Below are positions 49,701 through 60,413 of a stretch of DNA of 64,000 nt, piece by piece; position 1 is the first letter of the stretch, and each line of letters opens with the position of its first letter. Source of the stretch: Ricinus communis (Eukaryota > Streptophyta > Magnoliopsida > Malpighiales > Euphorbiaceae); contig NC_063259.1 in the NCBI RefSeq assembly GCF_019578655.1, forward strand, positions 26,089,277 to 26,153,276, written 5' to 3'. A program made the translations under genes and the position numbers. The notes under the pieces were generated by a model. It saw nothing but the letters and a program-made list of their open reading frames with translations. It searched no databases and was not told where the DNA came from.

Positions 49701-52219
49701 AAAAGATGGGGGAGAAACAAAGTGGTTCTCTGGAGTCAGACAATTCAAGCTTGATAGCTGAATCATCTAGAGATGATCGGAGGTTGGCACAGGTTGCTCG
49801 TCAGGTTGGTTAATATTTAGGTTTGCTTGTCTCCAAGTATACTTCTTTGTTTGCTTGTCTCTGGTTATCTGTCTGAATGTATGTTTCATATTTCTTAATA
49901 TTGTATCATTGTATTTTACATCGAATTTCAAGTGATAATGCTGCATATTAGGGCTAATTGGAAAAACAAATATAAATCCAGTTCTGAAATAATCATGTCT
50001 ATGCTCCAGCTTGGTTTGAATTGGTATGCTTTAGTCAACTTCTTGTTTCATATTTGCAGATAATGTTAAACCTGGAAATAGAAGACTTAGCAACTATCGA
50101 CTGTCCTTGCAGGATACCCTGGTAGAGATTTTATAACTATTGGTGGGGAACTTATCCAATAGCTTAAAACTTTTAGGTAAAATAGTTTGTTTGATATGGT
50201 ATCCGGGCATATGCTGTTAAATGGTCTTGAATTCAATTTCTGGCCATCCCATTTTATCATTGAAATTTCAGCATAAGGTATAATGGGCACTCACGTAGAG
50301 GTATGTCATGGATGTTAAAACTATTATTGAAGCTTCACTCAACAGCTTAAGCTTTTGAATGAAATGGTTTTTCGATAAACCCCAATAAAAATTACCTGGT
50401 CATAGAAAGATGGTACGGATATTACAAGACCTCACATGTCATGGATTATAGAATTGTTTTGGGCTTTTAAATATTAACTAGGATCTTGACAGTGTAGATG
50501 TCCTAGTGGCATTCATTAAATTCAGAAGCAACATTATAGGTCCTTATTATGGATTTAGTGATGACTACTTGATTCTGTTAGAGCACTCCAATACTGCTGC
50601 AATATAAAAAGAGGAACAGTTACTTGCCTGTGATATAAACCATGTTAGATGATAAGTAGACTTGGATCTTCCTCATTGAATTCTTGTTCAGATTGCCTTG
50701 TTAATTAAGTTTAGTTTTACTATGGACAACTGGAAACTGATACATTTAAGACTGACCTGTATGTTTAGTACTGTATCTTACCATGCCAAGGATATGTCTG
50801 TGAATGTACATGTAAGCTCATGCTTGTATTGGGGTGTGGATGCCCTCTGCCTTTGCCAACTTACTATCAATGTCTACATCACCATCACTATCACCCTCAC
50901 CTTTAGCTTTCCAATTTGAAATCTGTTCTAATTGCTGAAATATTTTCATGAACCAATTACTTAAATCTTTATAAGCCATCTGTTTGTTTCAAAGTTAAAA
51001 GCATTCCTAAGGATGCCTTCACTGTTTGAACTAGTTTCTATAACTCATTTATTTGAATATATTAAAGAAGAACTATTTTAGATTCCATCACGAGTTCCTA
51101 GGTAATTTAAGGACTTTAAGGCTTCCATTTACTTTTCCTTTTATTTGTTATTTGGATTTTGGTCCACTTCTTGAAGCCCCTCCCATGTCCTCCTACCTAT
51201 GTTGCAAAATTGCGCTAGAGTACCGTTGTCACTCTAATTTGATTGTGTTAGCCTTTAATTCTGCTCTAAGTGTTTTATTTTGTTATTTTATTTTGCTGCA
51301 GCTGCTGTATCTCTTTATGGAGTTACTGGGAATTCTTTTTTCCTTTTCTCTTTTCCCCGAGTCTTGTTGTGTTCTTGTGATAAAAGTAAAAAAGAAAATT
51401 GCTAAGAAATGAATGCAGAAAAGGAGTTATACAAGAATAAATAGCAAATCAAATAGTATAAAATTATCATAAAAATATGAATAGAATACAGTCGAATTTT
51501 TTTTTCCTAGCACTTGATTAAAATCACAAGCAATTGAATGGAACTCTTTTAAGTTAGTAAAAGAAGAGATAGAAGCTTGTGGAAACTGGCGAGTTAACTC
51601 ATAGGAACATCTGCAATTCCAGGAACAATGAGCAATATATAAAGAAAATAGAAGCAGCAAAACTGGAATAATTTGATTTCTATGGACTGACATGAAGTTG
51701 TGCCTTATTTTCTTTTATTAATTTGTTCTGATTTTGGTTTATGCACTACTACCTCATCACGTAGGTGCTGTAAATCGGAGATGAAACCATGAGCCTATTT
51801 ATTGTCAAGCATGTGACCATTTAACTGTCACCCTGATTCAACATCTGTGCTGTTCGTGCAATGGAATCCCATTCCCACTGTTGTTTATAAAATTAACTAA
51901 CATAATTGCGGGAACATTTATTATGGGACATGTATGTTGGGAGTTAGCTTCCTCTTTATCTGTAGAAGCCGAGTCGCATCTGATGTCAAGTTATGCATGT
52001 AATAGAGTTACTTCTGTTACGAGATTAAAGCACATGCTGCGCATATTAACAAAAATTGTTGCTGTCAGCTGCTTTTTTCCTCTTTGTTCTATACGTCTTC
52101 AGTAGCATCATCATTGATCAATGCACGGTGTTTGCATTCTCATGCCTACCTAGTTCTTAATTTCTTTTGGATTTTAAACTGCGCAGCTTATATCTTTGTC
52201 TGAAAAGCAATGGAAGTAG
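46768..52219 (+). CDS. Uncharacterised plant coiled-coil protein (548 aa)
   Basis: Four exons are proposed: 46768-46782 (MADSE), 46990-47166, 48383-49804 and 52187-52219 (LISLSEKQWK, stop), all in phase. The first 100 or so residues form a heptad-rich coiled coil (KKAYADIILNSAKEAAARIM, then ERKAQRYQRELFAAKDEALR and QRRIEELEAQLGEAEDIVKD). Next comes a small cysteine cluster, CRKDNCFVCNPDF, and NGCTQRIRAFERSLL. The rest is polar and probably disordered with basic patches (KRKRAARYRRHREYRSF, FKYTFQRKRKKEFL). No enzyme domain is visible and function is unknown. Position next to pTAC2 suggests the counterpart of Arabidopsis At1g74860, as recalled. The last tiny exon after a 2.4 kb intron is the weakest part; reading through instead would add only Val-Gly and stop at 49813. 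Confidence 0.8.
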
Positions 52220-52444
52220 AGCTGGATTCAAGTGGAGGAGTTGTTGAATTTGGACTTGAAGCCAGACCTTCTCATGTTTAAAGCAGTTCCCAAAGATGGT
52301 GTTTCATTAGAGGAGTTCCAGTGAAAATGACGGTTGATGGATCAAGAAAAGAGCTATGCATCCCAAAGTCGAATAATGTTTGGGCATTTCATATCTATCT
52401 AGTTGTATGCATTATTGTATTTCTTTTTAATCATCCATCTTAGC

Positions 52445-52483
<39 letters not shown>

Positions 52484-53890
52484 GATATATAAGTTGTCAA
52501 GATTAAAACTATTGGATCGGTTTTAGTTAGATAATTACAATAGAATTCTTTTCTTTCTCATTTTCTTTTCCTTTTATTACTGATTATGCAGGAAGTACTT
52601 TACTGCAAACAGATAGTTTAGTTAGTTTGGGCAGAGAACTTCATTTCTGGTCCTTTGCAGTTGGTGGGCATCAATATCAACTTGATCACTAAGATGGGCA
52701 GATTTTCTTTCTTTTAGGTGCTTGTTTTCTTTAACAAGGTGAAATCTTTTTTTTTGAAAATGAATTGAACACATGTATGTATATATGTAGGCTCAAGTAC
52801 AAAATAAACATAAAATGAGAGAAAATTAATATTAATAATAATTGAAGTATAGAAGGCGCCATTTAGATGATGCAATCGCTAACTTTATTGGAAGAAATGA
52901 GTTTCTATTTAATCAAATTTTGTTAAAAATCTGTAGAATAAGAAAAGAGTCATCTAAAGGTTGACTGTAGGTAATGGCATCTTTTATGGGCGATCGTAGG
53001 AAATAGTATCTTTTAGGAAGCGGTTATATTTGTAAATAATTAAATGGATATTTTAAAATTTATAATAAAATTTGGACGGTTTTATATTACAGAAATAATA
53101 ATGTAATTCATGTATTTTTCGTATCAAAGGAATAATGCGTGTGTTTTTATTTGTATTTTTTTTCAAGACATTTAATATTTTTTTTAGATTGTAAATAATA
53201 AAAATTAAAATATGTAGTAAAATAAATATTTTTAATCAATTTAGTATCCAATTAAATATTTTATGATTATAAAAAATTATTGATATATATTATTTTTAAT
53301 TTTTATTAAATTTTAAAAAATAATTATTTTAAATAATAAATTTGATAGATTGTTAGATGCTACATTATTTATAAAATTTTATAATATTAATATTAAATAC
53401 ATGTAAAATTATATAAAAAATTAATAAAAATATAAAATGTATCTAAAATATATTAAAAAAATAAAACATAAAATCACAAGATAACTTTTTGAACTTTAGC
53501 TCTTATAGTGATGAGAGATAAGATTAAAGTTTAGTAAATTACAGATAGTAAATATCTATTTAATAGTAATATTTTATTATTTATACACTTAGATTAATAA
53601 TACAATTTGAATAATATCTCACTCTATTTTATTTGTAATTTAGAAAAATATTTTAATTATATTCTTAATTCTTTCTCCGATTATTTTAGATCTTTTTTTT
53701 TCTTTTTTTTTTGGTATAATCGGTTTTCGTTTCATCATAGGAAAATTAGAAAATAAGTAAGATTGCATGGGAGAGAAGAGGAGGAGTTTTTGGGATAGAA
53801 AGAAAAAGGAGAAAATAAAAGCCTCTCTAATCCCAAAAGGGTAAAACGGAAAAGGGCAAATAGCAAAACTAAAGTAGAAAGAGAAGAGGG
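52220..53890. other. Spacer with (TA)n and AT-rich repeat
   Basis: The first part is the 3' UTR of the coiled-coil gene. A (TA)13 run lies at 52450-52475. Extreme AT-richness from 53040 to 53650 includes the inverted partner of the 21.5 kb repeat. The final 150 bases before 53891 are purine-rich and probably promoter/leader. Confidence 0.5.
53165..53525 (-). repeat. AT-rich dispersed repeat, partner of 21480-21860
   Basis: Inverted relative to the 21.5 kb copy. Shared blocks include ATTAAATACATGTAAAATTATATAA-like sequence and CACAAGATAACTTTTTGAACTTTAGC-like sequence. The class is unknown. Confidence 0.5.
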
Positions 53891-55247
53891 ATGGGATTAG
53901 GAAGCAAAGCAGCGGATTGGGGTTTTAAGGCGTTCACTGCAAGTCTAGGCGTCGCCACCATTTATCTCACGGCCACTTTCTCTGTGAACGTTTATAGAGG
54001 CCTTTCTTGGCACAACTCGCAATCGGTAATTAAATTTCTTTTGTTGTTTATGTATATATGGATTTGAATGCGAATCAGATGATCCTACCACTCCGATTCT
54101 ATTTCATTTGCTTATGTTATGAAGTAGCTGTCTTTGTTCTGGTATTCACTGTTTTTGGTTTGCTTTTTAGTTGCTATTTGTTTTCCCTTTGATAATTGCA
54201 TATATTACTCGAACGCTTATGGTCATTGGATGAGCTAAATTTCTGGATTTTTCTTTTTTCTGCTTCAAGTCAGTGATAATTAGACTGATACAGAAATCCT
54301 CTAATATAGTAAAGTAGTTTATGATGTATTCCGGAAAGATTAGTAGCACCAGATTCTGCAATACCGGGAATTTGTGTAGCCATCTTCTGGCTCTTGTTTT
54401 TCCTCTCTTTTTTGGAGGTGTCTAGAAATGTAAAATGGATAAGCATTGTTTTGGACATGGGAGCTGCAAGCATGGCAAAATCTTTTTCTTTTTTCAAAAG
54501 ATAAAATGTAAAAAGAGGAGCTTCATGTATGAGCACTAGGGCAATTGGGGTTTCTTAGAAGGTTGATGTAATTATTTTATATCCTGCAAATTGTACTTTG
54601 TTTCCCTTGATCCTGTGAGGTATGGTAATCTGTACTGCAATTATTATGTCTAGTTTTAGCGTTTTCATATCGACAGGGGGACTAGATTCTCAGTTTCTTG
54701 CACTTGGATTCTTTTGGAAATGGGACCTTTCTCCTGTGTTATGTGTTTATTATGGCCTTTGGGTGGGGAGTATGCCGTCAGTAGCAAATCCTTTCTTAAA
54801 TGATACCGCAGCATGGAGGTGTTAGCGGATTGACCTAGCATTTTAAAATACATGAATTAAAATTCTCACCCTTTTTTGCTATGTAGTATTCTTGATAATC
54901 ATTGAGGAGGTGTATGGAATGTTTTGTGTTGTAACTTGTGTGCATATTGTTGTTGCTAGCTGGTAAGCCAATCTTGTGTTGCTATTTTGAGTTCTTTTTT
55001 ATGGAATCCCTTTATACTGAGACTCATCATTTGCTAGTTTTATGCAAAATAGTTTAAGCTGTTAAATTGCTCATCATCTTCCATTTGAAGTTTAATGTAC
55101 TCATATTTGGTAAAGCATGGTGCAGTAACTAAAGTTGTAGTTGTGCTACTGCTGCTAACTCATTCTTGATGGAAAGCTCTCTAAGTGGATTTACGAATTT
55201 AATTGCAGAAAGTCGACAAGCAAGGTGCTGCTGAGCAAGCTCAATGA
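53891..55247 (+). CDS. Small single-pass membrane protein (57 aa), uncharacterised
   Basis: Two exons, 53891-54025 and 55209-55247, with a GT-AG intron of 1.18 kb in phase 0, encode 57 residues. The N-terminus is MGLGSKAADWGFKAF. A single hydrophobic span follows (about residues 16-35, SLGVATIYLTATFSVNVYRG), then a short polar tail ending KVDKQGAAEQAQ. Such short plant proteins are often organellar or endomembrane subunits, but no family is recognised. Good splice sites, a sensible transmembrane span and a GC-balanced coding exon inside AT-rich DNA support a real gene even though it is short. An alternative is the N-terminus of a longer protein with unrecognised exons, but the stop after AEQAQ is clean. 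Confidence 0.65.
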
Positions 55248-57407
55248 CTTCAATTTGTACTGCTGCCTCATATATTTGGTCTTGCCTTTTTAAGGAACCA
55301 TGAAATTACCATGTAAACGTTGATTTTAACTCCAGTATTCTCCACCAGGGGTAACAAAATGATCGCAAGACTACTAAAACTCAAATTTGGCACGTGTTTT
55401 TTACATGGATGTAGCAATTTGGATTGCATTTGTAGTTTGATTCTGCAGCCAACATCATTTGGTTTGCTCGCAATTTTGATCAGAGGTTACATGTATGTCC
55501 TGGAAAATAAATAGTTCTATAACTAGTGGGCCTTCCTCTTTTAAACGTACCTTCAGTATATTACAAGAAGGATGCTATCCATGCCTCTTTTATTTATTTA
55601 TTTAAGTGGGCTTGTCAAGTATTTCATTTTGTCGCCCATTAATTTATATGTGACTCTCATCTGCGCCAGTGCACCGCCTATACAGGGTAAAGAAAACAGG
55701 CTTGGGTGGAAACAATAGGCTTTGGATTGGAGAACTGTCAACATACGTTGCAGCACAGTGGTCGGAGGCTTGTGGTTAATAAATAAGAGGTAATAAACTT
55801 TGGCATAAATCAAGGGAGTAAAAACTAGGCAAAACTTTGTTGTTGAAACTGATACCGCGGCTATACGGCTTGAAACCTCAATGAGGCATCGCCCGCATAA
55901 GGTTTACAAGGCGTAATGGGAGCCTTATGGAAGGAAAGAGAAGAGCAGCAAATAAAGCTGCTCAATGGTCAGCCAAGGCCTCTTTTTATCACTGGGCTTT
56001 GATACCCTTTTCGAACGTCCAATCCAGAATGAGATCAATCGTGTACGTAACTGCACGTGCTACTTTACTAAGAGAAAATAGAACAGTATGTTACTTCAAT
56101 TACTAATTAGTCCTGGATGCAAACAACAACAATTCATTGCCATCTCTCCCTCAAGCTCAGATCTGCATGTATCTGAAATAGCAAAACCTCCCTATGGCGA
56201 TGACTAGAATTGGGTGGGCGTCTGTATCTATTTTGAAGGTAAATAGATAGTAGACATGGCCAGAACCGGATCATCAATATCAGACTGAAAAGGAGAAAGG
56301 AAGCCATAAAAAGAACTGCTCCCTATACATATTCAACACTATACCGGGTTAGGGGTATTTGGTAGTACTCTTTTTTTCCCTTTTTTTTTCTCTCCCAGTC
56401 TTCAAACTATTGGAAACGAAATAAAAGAATGCTAAACTAAAATGAAGAATTACTGAATCAATCGGCTTCTCTGTCATTCTTTTTACTTCAAATGAGTATG
56501 ACATGATCACTTATGTAGGCCGTCAATGAGCAGTTGCATTTATCATATAATTTGGGTAGGCAACTATCAAACTGGTTCAATGCAGCATCTCGTATACCGG
56601 GATCTTCACTTTCATTTCACGGTTCTCTTAACCATACAGCAACATTTGAGTCGAAAGAAATTGGACTGCCCAAGTTACGAGGCATATCTGTAAAATAAGA
56701 GAAAGACAAATCAGGTTGTTGAATGGGATATGTGAATTTAATGACCAACTTTCATTTCCACATCGTTTTGGAAAACATTAAAAAGCAAATCCTTTCTCGA
56801 ATGATCATATAAGAGTTTATCAGACATGCTGGCCAGTGTCTAGGGCCTATACTCCTGTCAATTCTTTAACTGAGTGGATTTGTTGACAGTCTAGCACATG
56901 ACCATAACTTCCAAGTTTAAACGTGCAAGAACATTCCTGGATGTGAATAACTGTAAAGGGCAGCAAAGTTGAACAAGCAGGTAAGACAGCACAGAGAAGT
57001 GTTGGCATGGAAATGTGTAGTTTTCCTAGATGAAAGGTTCGCATGTTTATATTTATAAACAGCACCTAGAGTATTTAACAGAATGTGAAGGTTCAAAGGC
57101 CTAAATTTGCAAACAGCACCCTGCCCTCTGTCCTCCTACCAGATTATCCAAAGTTGTTGAGATGAAAGGCTTTTCAAAGTCAGGAAGCTAGTTCCTTCTA
57201 CATTCTCAGAATAAAAGCTTCAGAAATTGTTATCCCATGCTTATCAGGTCAGGATCTCGGGAGAAGCTTAGGAAGGAGTGTCTCTAGGAATTCTATCAAC
57301 TCAAATCGGAAGACAGAGCTTACAGGGCTACAGAAATAGTAGTAGAACTAAAAGCACTTGGAAGGCTAAAACAGAAACTCGTCATCAAATACCTGCTTAT
57401 GCATTTG
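55248..57407. other. Spacer between convergent genes
   Basis: Holds the 3' UTRs of the 57-residue gene (left) and the TORTIFOLIA1-like gene (right, minus strand). A GC-balanced stretch at about 55850-56060 has no recognisable content. No further exon is supported. Confidence 0.45.
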
Positions 57408-60400
57408 CTAGTGTTGTGCCCCTTCTGATAACCCCCTTGACTCGTGAATCTCTGCCAAAGGATTCACTATGAACCCACCACCCCCCTGAAGCAGTAACCT
57501 ACGGCTCTCCAAATTGAGCATCTCAAGACTGTCAGGCTTACCATCTTTATGGCGCATGACAGAAAATGGTGGAGTGGTACCAGAGGAGAGCCTTGAGGCT
57601 GAATGGCGGCTTTCTGTTTTCCTCCAGAACTTGGAACTCAAAAAATCTGCACCAGGTAGCAAACAACATGTGGTTCTGTTGGAGTTGGTCATCCTTCCAC
57701 TTGACACAGCCAAGTCATATGATATCTCATCAAGTGCCAACTCTAGGCCATGAACACGTGTCTCCAGAGATTGCATTCCATTTTGTGAGCTTCCCATAAA
57801 TCTCTAAATGCAAGAAGGTAAGGCCAGAAAAAGATTAGCAGATACCTTTTTCAAAATGCAGTAATTGTATGCTGGAGCACTTGATTAGCATTATTAACTT
57901 AACAATATTTATCAAATTGGCTAAGAAATTATCAATTAAAGCATTGTGTTCAAATATGGGTAATAGAATTTTGGACCATAAAGAATATAGTATTTGTGCT
58001 TGGCTATATCCAAACACCAAATGCCATAAATGCAAAAACTGAAGTATCCTAATACAGATTGATAGATGATAAATATCATAAATGGAATCAGTCTACTCAT
58101 CCCCAGATTTTGAAATTAGCTGTAATTTCAAAATACTATTTTGGAACTGGTAGTGGAATAAGGGTGTCGCACAACCTAGGAAAAGCTCATAGGAGATGAT
58201 GACAATCCTTTCTTGCAGTCTAGAAATTTTTGACCTCATTAATAAAAAAGAAAGGGCAGAACTATGGTTCATCAAGAGAATGGTGCCTGTCTCTATGATA
58301 ATTTGTAAAAGTATCACTATCATTTACATCATTATTTCATTACATGATGCCAAATTTTAGTTGTCTAACTATGTTTTCTCACTCGGATAACTGATGAGAT
58401 TGGTAATTTTTTAAGCACAGATATCTACAAGAGGAATCTAGACAGATGTTTGGCAGCTACCAGGAAACTGAAAATTAAAATGATAAAACAAAATCTCAAG
58501 CAGTGAACAAACCTGCAAAAGATCTAGTAGGCTAGATTGCTGCCTTTCAATTTGAACAAGCTGGTTGCGGATTGAAGATAAGTCCTCACATTCCTTGTGG
58601 TTGCTGTGGTGATTCTCAGTAACATTACTGGCAACAGCAGTTGACACAGGACTCTCCTCATGACAAGGAACCACACGAGATCCAGACTTGCACCCACTAA
58701 ATTTGAGCATTTTGTCATCAGAACTCTTACCAAAAAGGGCCCGTCTTGTTTCTGGCTTTATAGACCTTCTTTCTGGGGCGTTCTCATTATCAACAACCTC
58801 AGCTAAAGTAGTAGTATTATTAGGAATTGCAACGTCGACTTTCCAGTCAAAGGGCTTCTTGCAGTCCACCTTTCTGAACAATGCTGAACTCGTTTTCTTT
58901 TCAGTGCTCTTGAGAGAACCTCTCCTCCTTGTGAATGTGGCTGCTGAATCGTCAGGTGGAGTAGTCCTGCTAGCTAAAGCAGGTTTTTTCCTCATTTGAG
59001 GGGTTTGAAACCCAGCAGCACATGAATTTTTCGAACTAAGTGGATACCGCCCATCACTTGCATCCTCTATTCCCAGAAAAAGAAAAAGAGAGAGAGAGAG
59101 AGAGAGATCAGAATTACAAAGTACACTCTTAGATGAACACGAATAAAATGTCACACTAGTAAAACAAGACTCAAAAAGTAATTTTCTATAGAAGGACCCT
59201 AAGTAGTTATCCCAAGTGGATAACAGACACTGGAGTCTACAAATGTGTCCAAAGATCCACAGATTGTAAAATAAAAAAAAATAAAAAAAATCCAGAAAAT
59301 CAACTGGAAATTTCCAATTGAAATCCATCCTGACAATTCAATTGACCAGAACATAAGAAATCAAGTAGCTAAAAAATATTCCAGTATCCACCTAAGAATC
59401 AAATCTACACCCTAAAAAGAATCAAAGCGGAGTGCTTTACCTTTAGAAGAAGCCAGAGATCGAGGAGGCGGAGATACATCCTCCGAAACATCTGGAACCT
59501 GCTTCCATGCTTCTATCATCTGATGCATCACCTCCCTCGCAGCTTTCACCTAGAATCCAAATTAATCACATTAACTCCAAATAAACAAGCACAGATAATA
59601 ACTATATCAAAACATAGATAAATCCAAAACCTTATCAAATTTGCGACTCTCAAAAATTTTCAAACACCAACACTTAAACTCCGCGACGTCATCTCTTTCA
59701 ACAACAGCCAATCTCTCAAGCGCTTCAGCAGCAGCCTTCCTGGCAGCCCAATCATCACTGCTCAAAAACCCTACCAAACACTTGACCAAACCACCAATCC
59801 CTCCATAATCTCTCACTCCACCAACCCCAATCACACTCCCTATCACCACCAATCCCGCACTTTTCGCCTTATATCCCTCACTTTTCAACAACCTCTCCAT
59901 TCTCACCACTAATGCCTTTCCCAACCTCCCCGCCTCCGGATCCGGTGCCGCATTTATCGCTGCCGCCAAACACAACGCTGATCCAATCTGCGCATTCATT
60001 TCCTGCTCCGTAAACACCGCTTCGCTCAACGGTTTCAGAAAAGCAGTTGAGAATGGCAGTTTTGTAATTTTCGACGCCAGTGATGATACTGTTGCCACGC
60101 ATTGCGTACGGATCGATGAGTCGTGGTCACGCAGACGGCGTGTGATGTAGACGAGGATTTTAGGGAGGGACGCAGAAAGATAGTTTGCGTGGTGAATAGA
60201 GAGTGCCGTGAGGAGGCAGAGACACTGTTTGCGAACGAGAGGCTTGTCGGTGGTGTCTGTGGAGAGTATGCATGAGAGGTATGTTGCAAGTTGCGTGGTG
60301 TTCTCTAAAGTTTTCGCTATGCTTTCTAGCTCTGCAGCGGCGATATTGTATGTGTCTCGGTCAGACAGTTTTGTTATTAGTGTTAGCACTTTTAGCTTCA

Positions 60401-60413
60401 GATTTTGCGCCAT
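57408..60413 (-). CDS. TORTIFOLIA1/SPIRAL2-like microtubule-associated protein
   Basis: Plant-specific protein that binds cortical microtubules through N-terminal HEAT repeats. Four minus-strand exons: 59631-60413, 59441-59549, 58513-59066 and 57408-57803 (TAG), all GT-AG and in phase, give 613 residues, the usual size for TORTIFOLIA1-like proteins 3/4. The first exon (residues 1-261) is the HEAT domain (ELESIAKTLENTTQLATYLS, SSIRTQCVATVSSLASKI, DDWAARKAAAEALERLAV). Exon 2 includes VMHQMIEAWKQVPDVSED. Exon 3 is basic and Ser/Lys-rich (likely disordered, microtubule-binding), with RRALFGK. The end carries the family coiled coil SSIRNQLVQIERQQSSLLDL and LETRVHGLELALDEI, and finishes FIVNPLAEIHESRG. 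The start has no upstream in-frame competitor. Which paralogue it is cannot be decided here. Confidence 0.93.

Noticed and set aside
54270..54853. Several small frames in the intron of the 57-residue gene
   Set aside because: They lie in the intron, on both strands, with no conserved features.
58688..58999. Plus-strand frame across the TORTIFOLIA1-like exon
   Set aside because: Antisense shadow of exon 3; the minus strand has the family sequence and splice sites.
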